Position numbers and translations under genes: made by a program | Origin: Actinomycetospora succinea | GTDB taxonomy: Bacteria; Actinomycetota; Actinomycetes; Mycobacteriales; Pseudonocardiaceae | Direction of reading: 5' to 3' | NCBI RefSeq assembly: GCF_004363095.1 | Contig: NZ_SNYO01000001.1 | Location: forward strand, 868,001-932,000 | DNA: 64,000 nt | The notes under the pieces: generated by a model | What the model was told of the DNA's origin: nothing | The model's input: only the letters and a program-made list of their open reading frames with translations | Databases searched by the model: none | Shown: positions 34,142 through 45,145 of the stretch, one piece after another | Numbering within the stretch: position 1 is the stretch's first letter | Layout of the letters: the number at the start of each line of letters is the position of its first letter

Positions 34142-35524
34142 ATGAGCAAGCGGATGGTGGTCATCGGGGGCGACGCCACCGGCATGTCCGCCGCGTCGAC
34201 CGCCCTGCGCCACGACGACGCCGGCGAGCTCGAGGTCGTCGTCCTCGAGCGCGGGCACTACACGTCGTACTCCGCGTGCGGCATCCCGTACTGGATCTCC
34301 GGGCACGTCGGGGAGCGCGACGCGCTGATCGCCCGCTCGCCCGAGCAGCATCGCGAGGCCGGCATCGACGTGCGGATGCGCACCGAAGCCACGGCGATCG
34401 ACACCGAGAAGCAGACCGTCAGCGTCCGCGGGGTCGACGACGGCGACACCTACGAGCTCGGGTACGACGAGCTCGTCATCGCCACGGGCGCCGTGCCGAC
34501 CGTGCCGCCGCTGACCGGCGCCGACGCCGAGGGCGTCTTCGGCGTGCAGTCCCTGGAGCAGGGCGAGCAGATCGTCAAGGACCTCGCGGACGGCGACCGC
34601 CGCCGGGCCGTCGTCGTCGGCGCCGGCTACATCGGCGTGGAGATGGCCGAGGCGATGGTCGTGCGCGGGATCGAGACGACGATCCTCGACCAGGCGCCCG
34701 AGCCGTTCACCCAGGTCGACCCGGACATGGGCGCGCTGATCCGCGAGGCCATGGAGAACATGGGCATCACGGTGCTCACCGGGGTCGCCGTCGACGGCTT
34801 CGACGTCGGCGAGGACGGGCGCGTCACCGCGGTGCGCGCCGGCGACACCGTGCTGCCCGCCGACATCGTGATCATGGGCCTGGGCGTGAAGCCGAACGCC
34901 CAGCTCGCCGCCGACGCCGGGCTGAGGATCGGCGCGTCCGGCGGGATCGTCACCGACGTGCGCATGCAGGCCGCGCCGGGCGTCTGGGCCGGCGGCGACT
35001 GCGTCGAGGTCCACCACCGCCTGTCGGGCACGGGCGTGCACATCGCGCTGGGCACCCACGCCAACAAGCACGGACGGATCATCGGGACCAACATCGCCGG
35101 CGGCTACGGCGCGTTCCCGGGCGTGATCGGCACCGCGATCAGCAAGGTGTGCTCGCTGGAGATCGGGCGCACGGGGCTCGGGCAGCGCGAGGCCGACGCC
35201 GCGGGGTACGGCTACGTCACCGCGACCGTCGAGTCGACGACGACGGCGGGCTACTGGCCCGAGGCGGAGTGGATGACGGTGAAGCTGCTGGCCGAGCAGC
35301 GCACCGGGCGCCTGCTGGGCGCCCAGATCGTCGGGCACGCGGGGTCGGCCAAGCGCATCGACGTCTTCGCCACCGCGATCTGGAACGGCATGACCGTCGA
35401 GGAGATGACGTTCATGGACCTGTCCTACGCGCCGCCGTTCTCGCCGGTCTGGGACGCGGTCCTCGTCGCCGCCCGCAAGGCCGCCAAGGAGGTCCAGGGC
35501 GCGATCCCGGCGTCACCGGTGTGA
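34142..35524 (+). CDS. FAD-dependent pyridine nucleotide-disulphide oxidoreductase (CoA-disulfide reductase/NADH oxidase-like)
   Basis: The 460-residue product has an N-terminal FAD motif (MVVIGGDATGMSAAS), the single redox cysteine in YTSYSACGIPYWISG near residue 43, a central NAD(P)H motif (VVVGAGYIGVEMAEAM) and a C-terminal dimerisation domain. One cysteine instead of a CxxxxC pair is characteristic of CoA-disulfide reductases and peroxidase/oxidase relatives. It probably reduces CoA disulfide, persulfides or oxygen; which one is not decidable from sequence. A GGAGCGGAG site precedes the ATG. It is followed by a very long hairpin. Confidence 0.87.
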   Translation: MSKRMVVIGGDATGMSAASTALRHDDAGELEVVVLERGHYTSYSACGIPYWISGHVGERDALIARSPEQHREAGIDVRMRTEATAIDTEKQTVSVRGVDDGDTYELGYDELVIATGAVPTVPPLTGADAEGVFGVQSLEQGEQIVKDLADGDRRRAVVVGAGYIGVEMAEAMVVRGIETTILDQAPEPFTQVDPDMGALIREAMENMGITVLTGVAVDGFDVGEDGRVTAVRAGDTVLPADIVIMGLGVKPNAQLAADAGLRIGASGGIVTDVRMQAAPGVWAGGDCVEVHHRLSGTGVHIALGTHANKHGRIIGTNIAGGYGAFPGVIGTAISKVCSLEIGRTGLGQREADAAGYGYVTATVESTTTAGYWPEAEWMTVKLLAEQRTGRLLGAQIVGHAGSAKRIDVFATAIWNGMTVEEMTFMDLSYAPPFSPVWDAVLVAARKAAKEVQGAIPASPV

Positions 35525-35596
35525 TGGGGCGAGCCCCACGTGAGTGGAATGGGTCGCTCCGGCGACCCATTCCACTCACGAGGGCTTGCCCATCAC
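35521..35596. terminator. Very long perfect hairpin between convergent genes
   Basis: GTGAGTGGAATGGGTCGC (35540-35557) pairs with GCGACCCATTCCACTCAC (35562-35579), 18 of 18 bases, around the loop TCCG. Outer flanks GTGATGGGG and CCCATCAC continue the stem almost to 33 pairs and include the stop codons of both convergent genes. It should terminate transcription from both strands. Its outer arm recurs at 60690-60729. Confidence 0.85.
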
Positions 35597-37578
35597 CCGA
35601 CGTGGACGGCCGGGCGGCGGGTGCGGTCGGGCTCGGCCTCGCGGAGCACCTCGCGGGTCACCGGCGCGACCTCGCCGACGCCGAAGAGCAGGTAGCGGGC
35701 GAGGTTGGTGGCCGGACTGCCCTCGTCCCACTCGAAGTAGACGTGGGGCACGCGATCGGTGAGGTCGCGCAGGTGCAGCAGCAGCGCGGCGATCGCGTTC
35801 GGCACCGTCGAGCTGCGCGCGCGCAGGATCCGGTAGCCGTGGCGCTCCTCGCCGAGGACGTGCAGCTCGGACTCGAAGTTCGACGGGTCGTCGACGGTGA
35901 TCTCGACGAACACCACCGCGTCGCCGGACGGGATGTGGTGGTCGTAGCGCTCCTCGAGGTCCTTCTCCTCGTACTCGCGCTTGTCGCGGCGGTCCGGCTC
36001 GTTGGCCACCAGGCGGATCGTCGCGTGCGGGTCGGACTCGGTGGCCTCGCGGACGATCCGGCGGGCGGTCTTGTCGAGGTGCACGCCGGTGATCCGCAGC
36101 TCGGTGCTGCGCAGCGCCCGCGACGCGAACGACACCACGAAGATCGCGGCCACGAACATCAGGCCGATCCGCAGGCCCTCCGGGCGCTCGATCATGTTCG
36201 CGATCGTGGTGTAGACGAAGACGAGCGCGATGGCCCCGAAGCCGATCGTCGCCGCCTTCTGCCCCTTGTGCCGCGCCGAGAGGGTCACCGAGATCGACGC
36301 CGACGTGATCAGCACGAGCACGCCGGTCGCGTACGCGCCGCTCTGGGCGTCGACGCTGGCGTCGAAGACGATCGTGATGAGGATGCCGAGCGCCGTGAAC
36401 ACCAGCACCATCGGCCGCACGGCGCGCGCCCAGTTAGGCGCCATGCCGTAGCGCGGCAGGTAGCGCGGCACCAGGTTCAGCAGCCCCGCCATCGCCGACG
36501 CCCCGGCGAACCACAGGATCACGATCGTCGACAGGTCGTAGACCGTGCCCAGCACCGGGCCGAACTGCTCGTGCGCGAGGTACGCGAGCGCCCGCCCGTT
36601 GGCCTGCCCGTCCGGGCCGAACTGGTCGAGCGGGATGAGCAGGGTGGTCACGAAGCTCGAGGTGACGAGGAAACCGCTCATGATCAGCGCGGCGGTGGTG
36701 AGCAGCTTGCGCGCCCCCGCGATGCGGCCCTCGGGGTGCTTCTCGGTGTCGCCCGGCTTGCCCCGCACCAGCGGCATCACCGCGACGCCGGTCTCGAAGC
36801 CCGACAGGCCCAGCGCCAGCTTGGGGAACACGACCAGGGCGATCGCCACCACGATCAGCGGGTTGCCGTGCTGGGTCAGCAGCGCGTCGCCCCAGTCGAC
36901 GATGCGCACCGGCTCGGTGGCGACGCGGTAGAGCGCGCCGGCGACCACCACGAGGTTGAGCAGCAGGAACGTCGCGACGACGACCACCGCGATGCCGATC
37001 GCCTCGGCGAAGCCCATGAGGAACACGACGCCGAGCAGCAGCACGAGCCCGCAGGTGATCGGCACCTCCCACCCGTGCAGCGCCCCGCCGACCAGCGGGT
37101 TCTCGACGACGTGGGCGGTCGCGTCGGCGGTGGAGAGGGTGATCGTGATGAGGAAGTCGGTGACCGCGAAGCCGAGGAGCACGAGCACCAGCAGCTTCGA
37201 CCACCAGTACGACAGCAGCCGCTCGAGCATCGCCACGGAGCCCTCGCCGTGGGGGCTCTCGCGCGCCACGCGCCGGTAGATCGGCAGGGCGCCGGCGAGC
37301 GTCAGCACCACGAGGACGAGCGTCGCGATCGGCGAGATCAGCCCGGCGGCGACGACGGCGACCGCGGGCTGGTAGCCCAGGGTCGAGAAGTAGTCGACGC
37401 CGGTGAGGCACATGACGCGCCACCACGGCTTGCCCTGGTGCTCCGGTGCGGGGCGGGCGTGGGGCCCGGAGTACTGCGAGCCCCGGTCGACGAGGCCCTC
37501 GAGGAGCCAGCGCCGCAGGGCCGAGGACCGTTCCCGCCGCTCGGTCGATCCGGTGGGCGGGGCCGGCGGAGCGCTCAC
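35593..37578 (-). CDS. APC-superfamily permease
   Basis: The 661-residue protein has about twelve transmembrane segments from residue 60 to about 490 (starting [23 protein letters not shown]), followed by a cytoplasmic C-terminal region of about 160 residues ([23 protein letters not shown]). This layout fits the large amino-acid/polyamine/organocation or KUP-like transporters seen in actinobacteria; the substrate is unknown. The GTG at 37578 overlaps the DUF2631 stop as GTGA, which supports this start over a longer frame. The segment is much longer than the 12-TM core alone, so the tail may be regulatory. Confidence 0.82.
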   Translation of the reverse strand: MSAPPAPPTGSTERRERSSALRRWLLEGLVDRGSQYSGPHARPAPEHQGKPWWRVMCLTGVDYFSTLGYQPAVAVVAAGLISPIATLVLVVLTLAGALPIYRRVARESPHGEGSVAMLERLLSYWWSKLLVLVLLGFAVTDFLITITLSTADATAHVVENPLVGGALHGWEVPITCGLVLLLGVVFLMGFAEAIGIAVVVVATFLLLNLVVVAGALYRVATEPVRIVDWGDALLTQHGNPLIVVAIALVVFPKLALGLSGFETGVAVMPLVRGKPGDTEKHPEGRIAGARKLLTTAALIMSGFLVTSSFVTTLLIPLDQFGPDGQANGRALAYLAHEQFGPVLGTVYDLSTIVILWFAGASAMAGLLNLVPRYLPRYGMAPNWARAVRPMVLVFTALGILITIVFDASVDAQSGAYATGVLVLITSASISVTLSARHKGQKAATIGFGAIALVFVYTTIANMIERPEGLRIGLMFVAAIFVVSFASRALRSTELRITGVHLDKTARRIVREATESDPHATIRLVANEPDRRDKREYEEKDLEERYDHHIPSGDAVVFVEITVDDPSNFESELHVLGEERHGYRILRARSSTVPNAIAALLLHLRDLTDRVPHVYFEWDEGSPATNLARYLLFGVGEVAPVTREVLREAEPDRTRRPAVHVG

Positions 37579-37898
37579 CGCCGCCAGGACGTCCGTGAAC
37601 GGATGATCGCCCCGAGCGAGAGCGCGAAGAAGCCGATGGCCAGGCCCACCAGCCAGATCTCCTCCTGGCGGCCCTCGTGGTTGCCCCAGAGCATGATCAG
37701 CAGGACCGCGGCGACCACGAACCCGGACAGGCGCGCGACCTTCGGGTAGTGGGCGTGCCAGCCCCACGCGACCGAGGGCTCGTCGTCCGAGGAGATCCCC
37801 TTGACCACCACGGGAGCGGGGAGGTGGCTGTCGTGGTGGGCGATCTCCCCACCGGTGTCACCGCCGTGCTCCTGCCGAGCGGGGCTGTTGGTGGCCAC
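37575..37898 (-). CDS. DUF2631 family membrane protein
   Basis: This 107-residue protein has a hydrophilic N-terminus with [12 protein letters not shown] and two membrane segments ([17 protein letters not shown] and [17 protein letters not shown]). It fits the actinobacterial DUF2631 family, which lies next to dxr in several genera. Function is not known. The GTG start follows AGGAGACC by a few bases. The stop overlaps the permease start, so the two are translationally coupled. Confidence 0.82.
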   Translation of the reverse strand: MATNSPARQEHGGDTGGEIAHHDSHLPAPVVVKGISSDDEPSVAWGWHAHYPKVARLSGFVVAAVLLIMLWGNHEGRQEEIWLVGLAIGFFALSLGAIIRSRTSWRR

Positions 37899-37994
37899 GG
37901 AGGTCTCCTGCTTCGCGGTGGGGGCCAGGGGCGCGCCCAACCTACCGCGCGCCCACCTACCGCGCGCCGTAGCCGCCCGTGATGATGAGCCGCG

Positions 37995-39173
37995 ATGAGC
38001 ACACCTTCGAGCCCGCCCCCGACCCCACGACGTCTCGTCCTCCTCGGGTCCACCGGCTCGATCGGCACCCAGGCCCTCGACATCGTCCGCGCCCACCCCG
38101 ACCGCTTCGTCGTGACGGGCCTCGCCGCGGGCGGCGGACGCCCCGACCTGCTCGCCGCACAGGCCGCCGAGTTCGGGGTGCCGACGGTCGCGGTCGCCGA
38201 CCCCGCGGCCGCGCCGGACCTCGCCGCGCTCACCGCCGCCGAGGTCCTCGCCGGCCCGCAGGCGGCGGCCGACCTGGCGGCGTCGGGCGCGGACGTGGTG
38301 CTCAACGCCATGGACGGCTCGCGGGGCCTCGCGCCGACGCTGGCGGCGCTGGCCGCGGGCTCGACGCTGGCGCTGGCCAACAAGGAGTCGCTGGTGGCGG
38401 GCGGGCCGCTGGTGACGCGCGCGGCGACGCCCGGCCAGATCGTCCCGGTCGACTCGGAGCACTCCGCGCTGGCCCAGAGCCTGCGCGGCGGGCGCCCCGA
38501 GGAGGTCGACCGCCTGGTGCTCACGGCGTCCGGCGGCCCGTTCCGCGGGCGTCCCCGCGACGAGCTGGCCGGCGTCACCGTCGAGCAGGCCCTCGCGCAC
38601 CCGACGTGGGCGATGGGCCCGGTCGTGACGCTGAACTCGTCGACGCTGGTCAACAAGGGTCTCGAGCTGATCGAGGCGCACCTGCTGTTCGGGATCCCGT
38701 ACGAGCGCATCGACGTGGTCGTGCACCCGCAGTCGATGATCCACTCGATGGTGACCTTCGTGGACGGCGCCACGATCGCGCAGGTCAGCCCGCCGGACAT
38801 GCACATGCCGATCGCCCTGGCGCTGGCGTGGCCCGAGCGCCTGGCCGGCGCGAGCAGGCCCGAGACCTTCGCCGACCCGACGAGCTGGACCTTCGAGCCC
38901 GTCGACACCGCGGCGTTCCCGGCGCTCGAGCTCGCGCGGTCCGCGGGGTCGGCGGGCGGCTGCCTGCCCGCCGTCTACAACGCCGCCAACGAGGAGGCCG
39001 TCGCCGCGTTCCTCGCCGGGCGCTGCGCGTGGACCGGGATCGACGAGACCCTCGCCGCGGTCCTGGACGACGCGGGGGAGTGGGCCCGCGACCCGCGCGA
39101 CGTCGACGACGTGCACGCCGCCGAGCAGTGGGCGCGGCGCCGGGCGGGGGAGCGGCTGGGCGTCACCGTCTGA
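37995..39173 (+). CDS. dxr: 1-deoxy-D-xylulose 5-phosphate reductoisomerase
   Basis: Dxr makes 2-C-methyl-D-erythritol 4-phosphate with NADPH in the MEP isoprenoid pathway. The 392-residue product has [52 protein letters not shown] and [14 protein letters not shown], all diagnostic; [12 protein letters not shown] closes the C-terminal domain. ATG 37995 is divergent from DUF2631. ispG, another MEP enzyme, is 1.4 kb downstream with rip between, the usual actinobacterial arrangement. Confidence 0.97.
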   Translation: MSTPSSPPPTPRRLVLLGSTGSIGTQALDIVRAHPDRFVVTGLAAGGGRPDLLAAQAAEFGVPTVAVADPAAAPDLAALTAAEVLAGPQAAADLAASGADVVLNAMDGSRGLAPTLAALAAGSTLALANKESLVAGGPLVTRAATPGQIVPVDSEHSALAQSLRGGRPEEVDRLVLTASGGPFRGRPRDELAGVTVEQALAHPTWAMGPVVTLNSSTLVNKGLELIEAHLLFGIPYERIDVVVHPQSMIHSMVTFVDGATIAQVSPPDMHMPIALALAWPERLAGASRPETFADPTSWTFEPVDTAAFPALELARSAGSAGGCLPAVYNAANEEAVAAFLAGRCAWTGIDETLAAVLDDAGEWARDPRDVDDVHAAEQWARRRAGERLGVTV

Positions 39174-39228
39174 GGCCGGGGGCCGAGCCAGCTGCGAGCC
39201 CCCACACCGGGCACACCGTCCCCGCGAC

Positions 39229-39234
39229 TACCGT
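39229..39234 (+). promoter_or_regulatory. Candidate -10 box (TACCGT) of rip
   Basis: TACCGT ends eight bases before the GTG at 39243, consistent with a leaderless transcript. The 69-base gap after dxr has no other clear signal. Confidence 0.4.
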
Positions 39235-39242
39235 GTGCCGCC

Positions 39243-40538
39243 GTGATGCTCGTCCTGGGGATCGTCCTCTTCGCGCTGGGGCTCCTGCTCTCCATCGCCT
39301 GGCACGAGCTCGGCCACTACTCCACCGCGCGCCTGTTCGGCATCCGCGTGCCCGAGTTCATGGTCGGCTTCGGCCCGACGGTGCTGTCGGTGAAGAAGGG
39401 CGAGACGCGCTTCGGGATCAAGGCGATCCCGCTCGGCGGCTACATCCGCATGATCGGGATGGTGCCGCCCGCGGCCGGGGAGCTCGTCGGGCGCAGCCGC
39501 CGGTCCGGCCCGTTCCAGGGCATGGTCGACGACGTCCGCGCCGACTCGGTCCGCGACTTCGAGCCCGGCGACGAGGACCGCCAGTTCTGGACCCGCAAGC
39601 CGTGGAAGCGGATCATCGTCATGCTGGCGGGTCCGTTCATGAACCTGATCCTCGCGGTGGTCCTGTTCGCGATCGTCCTCATGGGCTTCGGGGTGCCGAC
39701 CGCCCAGCCGGTGGTCTCCGCGGTCAGCGAGTGCGTGGTGCCGGCGACGCAGACCGGACCCGGCTGCCCGCCCGGCGCGGTGCCGACGCCGGCCGCGCAG
39801 GCGGGGTTCCGGGCGGGCGACCGCATCGTGTCCTTCGACGGCCGGACCTACCCGGACTGGGAGAGCCTGCAGCGCGCCATCCGCGACGCGCGCGGCACCG
39901 TCCCGGTGGTCGTCGAGCGCGGCGGGCAGCAGCTCACGCTCTACCCGACGCTCATCGAGAACCAGGTCGCCGACCTGGACACCCCGCTGGGCGAGGACCC
40001 CCGCTACGTCACCGCCTCGTTCCTCGGCCTGACGCCGATCGAGCCGGTGATGGCGCAGAGCGTGGGGCAGGTCACCGACCGGATGGGCAAGATGCTCGAG
40101 GGCTCGGTCTACGCGATCGCGCGCCTGCCGGAGAAGGTGCCGGCGCTCTTCGGCGCCGTGTTCCTCGGCGAGGAGCGCGAGGCCAACGGCCCGGTCAGCC
40201 TCGTCGGTGTCTCGGTGATGGGCGGTCAGGTGCTCCAGCAGGAGCGCCCGGCGTCGGTGGAGATCTCGATCTTCCTGAACCTGCTCGCCGCGGTGAACCT
40301 GTCGTTGTTCCTGCTCAACCTGCTGCCGATCCTGCCCCTGGACGGCGGTCACGTGCTCCCGGCGCTGTGGGAGGCGGTCAAGAAGCGGATCGCCCGCCTC
40401 CGCGGCCGTCCGGACCCCGGGCCGGTCGACCTGGCCCGCCTCATGCCCATCGGGGTCGGCTTCGCCGCGCTGATCATGGCGTACGGCCTGCTGGTGATCG
40501 TGGCGGACATCGTCAACCCCATCGATCTGGGGCTGTAA
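39243..40538 (+). CDS. rip1: Site-2 intramembrane metalloprotease, Rip1/RseP type
   Basis: The 431-residue membrane protein has the zinc motif HELGH in the first helix (residues about 21-25), [14 protein letters not shown], a periplasmic PDZ domain ([17 protein letters not shown]) and the second metal site in [15 protein letters not shown]. In mycobacteria the orthologous Rip1 cleaves anti-sigma factors and controls envelope genes. Neighbouring dxr and ispG are its usual partners. Start is GTG 39243 or the ATG at the next codon. Confidence 0.94.
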   Translation: MMLVLGIVLFALGLLLSIAWHELGHYSTARLFGIRVPEFMVGFGPTVLSVKKGETRFGIKAIPLGGYIRMIGMVPPAAGELVGRSRRSGPFQGMVDDVRADSVRDFEPGDEDRQFWTRKPWKRIIVMLAGPFMNLILAVVLFAIVLMGFGVPTAQPVVSAVSECVVPATQTGPGCPPGAVPTPAAQAGFRAGDRIVSFDGRTYPDWESLQRAIRDARGTVPVVVERGGQQLTLYPTLIENQVADLDTPLGEDPRYVTASFLGLTPIEPVMAQSVGQVTDRMGKMLEGSVYAIARLPEKVPALFGAVFLGEEREANGPVSLVGVSVMGGQVLQQERPASVEISIFLNLLAAVNLSLFLLNLLPILPLDGGHVLPALWEAVKKRIARLRGRPDPGPVDLARLMPIGVGFAALIMAYGLLVIVADIVNPIDLGL

Positions 40539-40611
40539 GCCTCGCCACCGGCGGGGCCGGTGGATGTGGGGGAGACTGGATGACGACTGGTCCACTTCGT
40601 CGAGGAGAGAG

Positions 40612-41775
<1,164 letters not shown>

Positions 41776-41816
41776 GTGCGCTGCACGGCGGCGCGGTGCC
41801 GTGGTCGGATGGGCGC

Positions 41817-43832
41817 GTGAGCACGTTCGACGATCTCGACGCCTTCGCCGCCACCCGCCGCTGCGCCGGACTCGCGCTCTCCCCGGACGGGTCGCGGCTC
41901 GTCTCGACGGTCTCCGAGCTCGCGGCCGACGGGAAGAAGTACGGCACCTCGCTGTGGGAGCTCGACCCGGCCGGCGAGCGCGCCCCGCGACGGCTGACCC
42001 GCTCGTCGACCGGCGAGTCGTCGGCCGCGTTCACCCCCGACGGCGACCTCCTGTTCACCTCACGGCGCGCCGACCCCGCCGCCGAGAAGCCGACCGAGGA
42101 CCGCACCGGCCTGTGGCTGCTGCCCGCCGGCGGGGGAGAGGCGCGCCCGGTGGCCGAGCGCCCGGGCGGCGTCAGCGGCTTCGCGGTCGCCCGCGACGCC
42201 GGCACGCTCGCCCTGGTCACGCCGAAGCCGGTGGTCGGCGACGCCGAGGAGCAGCGCGAGGCCCGCGAGACCGCGGGGGTGTCGGCGCGCCTGCACACCG
42301 AGTTCCCCGTGCGGTTCTGGGACCACGACCTCGGGCCGGGCCGCGCGCACCTGCAGCGCTGCGCCCCGCCGGATCCCGCGGACCCCGACGCCGGCTACGG
42401 CGAGCCCGAGCACGTCGCCCCGGGCCGGGACGAGCGCCTCGGCGGCAGCGCGATCAGCCCGGACGGGCGGACGGTCGCGGTGGTCGTCGACGTCCCGGAC
42501 CCCGCCGACCCGGCGTCCTGGCGGCGTCGCCTCGAGCTGCACACCGACGGTGACGACGGTGCGGGCACGGTCGTCGTCGGCGACGAGCCGGGCGCCGACC
42601 ACGAGGCCCCGACGATCACCCCCGACGGCCGCTGGCTGCTGTGGGTTCGCGAGCGCCACCCCCGCCCGGGGCGCGGCATGGCGCACACGCTCAAGGCCCG
42701 GTCGCTGGTCGACGGTGCCGAGCGCGACGTCCTGCCCGAGGAGGCCTGGCAGGTCCGCGGCGTCACCGGGGCACCCGCCGGCGACGTCGTCTACGTCGTC
42801 GTCGACGAGCTCGGGCACGGGCCGGTGCTCCGGGTGTCGATCACCGACGGGTCGGTGACGCGCCTGACGGCCACCGGCACCTACACCGACGTCGTGGCCG
42901 CGGCCGACGGCTCCGCGCTCTACGCGCTGCGCTCGGCGGTCGACGCGCCGCCGACGCCCGTCCGGCTCGACCCCGCCGCCGCCGACCAGCAGCCGGTCGC
43001 GCTGCGCGGCGTCACGACGATCGACCCCCTGCCCGGCACCCTCACCGAGGTCCACGCGACCGCCGCCGACGGCACGCCGCTGCGCTCGTGGCTCGTCCTG
43101 CCCGGCGGGGCGTCGGCGGCGACATCGGCGCCGCTCGTGCTGTGGATCCACGGCGGGCCGCTGTCGAGCTGGAACGCGTGGTCGTGGCGCTGGAACCCGT
43201 GGCTGATGGCCGCGCGCGGCTGGGCGGTCCTGCTGCCCGACCCGCGCCTGTCCACCGGGTACGGCCAGGAGTTCCTCGACCCGGCCACCGGGGCGTGGGG
43301 CGACCTGCCCTACACCGACCTCATGACCGCCACCGACGCGACGCTGGCCCGCGACGACGTCGACGCCACCCGCGTGGCGGCGATGGGCGGCTCGTTCGGC
43401 GGCTACATGGCCAACTGGATCGCCGGGCACACCGACCGCTTCGCCGCGATCGTCACCCACGCCAGCATCTGGCACCTCGACGGCTTCGTCGGCACCACCG
43501 ACGCGTCGTTCCACTGGCGCCGCGAGTGGGGCGACCCGCTCGACGAGCGCGACCGCTACGACGCCCACTCCCCGCACCGGCACATCAAGGCGATCACCAC
43601 GCCGACCCTGGTGATCCACGGCGACAAGGACTACCGCGTCCCGATCTCCGAGGGCCTGCGGCTCTGGTACGACCTGCAGCGCAGCGGCGTCGAGTCCCAG
43701 TTCCTCTACTTCCCCGACGAGAACCACTGGGTGCTCCAGCCGGGTGACGCCAAGCTCTGGTACCGGACGGTGTGGGCGTTCCTCGACCACCACGTCCTCG
43801 GCGCCGCCTACGAACGTCCCGCGCTCGTGTAG
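41817..43832 (+). CDS. S9-family prolyl oligopeptidase/acylaminoacyl peptidase
   Basis: The 671-residue protein has an N-terminal beta-propeller with repeated SPDGR-type blades (residues about 20-400) and a C-terminal alpha/beta-hydrolase domain. The catalytic triad is visible: Ser in GGSFGGY, Asp in HGDKDYRVP and His in PDENHWV. The oxyanion-side segment LWIHGGPLSSW is also typical. Such enzymes cleave short peptides or acylated N-termini in the cytoplasm; there is no signal peptide. It begins 41 bases after ispG and is followed by a hairpin terminator. Confidence 0.92.
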   Translation: MSTFDDLDAFAATRRCAGLALSPDGSRLVSTVSELAADGKKYGTSLWELDPAGERAPRRLTRSSTGESSAAFTPDGDLLFTSRRADPAAEKPTEDRTGLWLLPAGGGEARPVAERPGGVSGFAVARDAGTLALVTPKPVVGDAEEQREARETAGVSARLHTEFPVRFWDHDLGPGRAHLQRCAPPDPADPDAGYGEPEHVAPGRDERLGGSAISPDGRTVAVVVDVPDPADPASWRRRLELHTDGDDGAGTVVVGDEPGADHEAPTITPDGRWLLWVRERHPRPGRGMAHTLKARSLVDGAERDVLPEEAWQVRGVTGAPAGDVVYVVVDELGHGPVLRVSITDGSVTRLTATGTYTDVVAAADGSALYALRSAVDAPPTPVRLDPAAADQQPVALRGVTTIDPLPGTLTEVHATAADGTPLRSWLVLPGGASAATSAPLVLWIHGGPLSSWNAWSWRWNPWLMAARGWAVLLPDPRLSTGYGQEFLDPATGAWGDLPYTDLMTATDATLARDDVDATRVAAMGGSFGGYMANWIAGHTDRFAAIVTHASIWHLDGFVGTTDASFHWRREWGDPLDERDRYDAHSPHRHIKAITTPTLVIHGDKDYRVPISEGLRLWYDLQRSGVESQFLYFPDENHWVLQPGDAKLWYRTVWAFLDHHVLGAAYERPALV

Positions 43833-43848
43833 CGACACACGGGTGTTC

Positions 43849-43879
43849 CGGGGGACTCCACTGGGAGTTCCGTCCCCCG
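43849..43879 (+). terminator. Hairpin terminator after the S9 peptidase
   Basis: CGGGGG and CCCCCG form the base, ACTCC-actg-GGAGT the tip, with a small bulge on the right side. It lies 16 bases after the stop in the 65-base gap before the GNAT gene. Confidence 0.6.
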
Positions 43880-43885
43880 ACGTGG

Positions 43886-43891
43886 CAGGCT
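43886..43891 (+). promoter_or_regulatory. Candidate -10 box (CAGGCT) of the GNAT gene
   Basis: CAGGCT ends six bases before the GTG at 43898, just after the terminator hairpin, consistent with a new leaderless transcript. Confidence 0.35.
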
Positions 43892-43897
43892 GGACGG

Positions 43898-44731
43898 GTG
43901 CTCCGTACCGCCGGTGCGCGGCTGCTCGACGACCGGGACCGGTCGAAGGTGCGAAGCGCCCTCGACGCCGACCCCGTCGCCACGTGCATGGTGGCGTCCC
44001 GGGTCGAGACCGTCGGGGTCGAGCCCTGGCGTCTGGGCGGTGAGCTCTGGGGCGTCGGGGGGCGTCTCGACGGTCTGTGCTTCTCCGGGGCCAACCTCGT
44101 GCCGCTGCGCGGCGACCGCACCGAGGTGCGTCACTTCGCCGAGCGCGCCCGGCGCCAGCGCCGCAACTGCTCGTCGCTCGTCGGGCGCCGCGAGCTCGTG
44201 CTCCCGCTGTGGGACGAGCTCAGCGACCACTGGGACGCCGCCCGCGAGGTCCGGCCCGACCAGCCGCTGATGGCCACCGCCGTGGCGCCGTCGGTGGTGC
44301 CCGACCCGGCGGTGCGCCAGGCGCGTCCCGACGAGCTGGAGCGCTACCTGCCCGCGGCCATCGCCATGTTCCTCGAGGAGGTCGGTGTCGACCCGCGCCT
44401 CGGTGACGGCGGCGCCGGCTACCGCGCCCGCGTCGCCGAGCTGATCGGCGCGGGCCGGGCCTTCGTGCGCTTCGAGCAGGGCGAGGTCGTGTTCAAGGCC
44501 GAGATCGGTGCGCTGTCCTCGCGCGTGGGCCAGATCCAGGGCGTGTGGGTGCACCCCGACTGGCGCGGACGCGGCCTCGGCCAGGCGGGCACCGCGGCCG
44601 TCGTCGGTCACCTCGTGCGCGCCCGCCGCGTCGCGAGCCTCTACGTCAACGCGTTCAACACCCCGGCCCGGCGCGCGTACGAGCGCATCGGGTTCGAGCA
44701 GGTCGGGTCGTTCGCGACGGTGCTGTTTTGA
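43898..44731 (+). CDS. DUF4081 plus GNAT acetyltransferase
   Basis: The 277-residue product has an N-terminal DUF4081-like half (VLRTAGARLLDDRDRSKVRS, LDGLCFSGANLVPL) and a C-terminal GNAT domain with the acetyl-CoA motif QIQGVWVHPDWRGRGLGQAG and SLYVNAFNTPARRAYERIGF. This two-part protein is encoded downstream of ispG in many actinobacteria; its acceptor is unknown. GTG 43898 begins the conserved region. The stop overlaps the start of the next gene. Confidence 0.88.
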   Translation: MLRTAGARLLDDRDRSKVRSALDADPVATCMVASRVETVGVEPWRLGGELWGVGGRLDGLCFSGANLVPLRGDRTEVRHFAERARRQRRNCSSLVGRRELVLPLWDELSDHWDAAREVRPDQPLMATAVAPSVVPDPAVRQARPDELERYLPAAIAMFLEEVGVDPRLGDGGAGYRARVAELIGAGRAFVRFEQGEVVFKAEIGALSSRVGQIQGVWVHPDWRGRGLGQAGTAAVVGHLVRARRVASLYVNAFNTPARRAYERIGFEQVGSFATVLF

Positions 44732-45111
44732 CGACGATCGCACCGGTGCGGCGAGGCGCCGGCTGGCTGGCGCTCGACGCCGTGGCCGTCGTGGCGTTCG
44801 CCGCGCTGGGGCGGGCGAGCCACGCCGAGGACCTCGCCGGCACGCTGCTGACCGCGGCGCCGTTCGTCGCCGGTGCGGCGGTCGGCACGCTCGCCGCCCG
44901 GACGTGGCGCGACCCGCTGTCCTGGCGCTCCGGGCTCGCCGTGTGGGCGGGGGCCGCCGTCGTCGGCCTCGTGCTGCGCGCGGCGTCCACGGGCCGCCTG
45001 CCGCTCTCGTTCGCCGTCGTGGCGACGATCTCGCTGGGCGTGCTGGTGCTCGGCTGGCGAGGCCTGTTCCACCTCGTGAATTTGACGAGAGGCCTCGCGA
45101 CTCGAAGGTGA
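44728..45111 (+). CDS. DUF3054 family membrane protein
   Basis: The 127-residue product has about four hydrophobic segments (for example LLTAAPFVAGAAVGTLAA and GLAVWAGAAVVGLVL) and ends in a basic tail. It fits the DUF3054 family of small actinobacterial membrane proteins of unknown function. The start is probably a TTG overlapping the GNAT stop (TTGA); a GTG at 44746 is an alternative. It is probably coupled to the GNAT gene. Confidence 0.72.
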   Translation: MTTIAPVRRGAGWLALDAVAVVAFAALGRASHAEDLAGTLLTAAPFVAGAAVGTLAARTWRDPLSWRSGLAVWAGAAVVGLVLRAASTGRLPLSFAVVATISLGVLVLGWRGLFHLVNLTRGLATRR

Positions 45112-45121
45112 CAACGTTGTC
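45110..45121. promoter_or_regulatory. Palindrome GACAACGTTGTC before the GIY-YIG gene
   Basis: A perfect 12-base palindrome begins at the DUF3054 stop, 25 bases before the GIY-YIG start. A weak -10-like GAGAAT (45134-45139) follows, six bases before the ATG. It may be an operator for the downstream gene. Confidence 0.4.
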
Positions 45122-45145
45122 GGTGTCTTGTGGGAGAATTCTCTC

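Noticed and set aside
33367..37749. A 1460-codon open frame on the plus strand running through several genes
   Set aside because: It is antisense or out of frame to the LigD-type, flavoenzyme and permease genes, has a monotonous Arg/Gly/Asp composition and matches no family; such frames are expected at this GC content.
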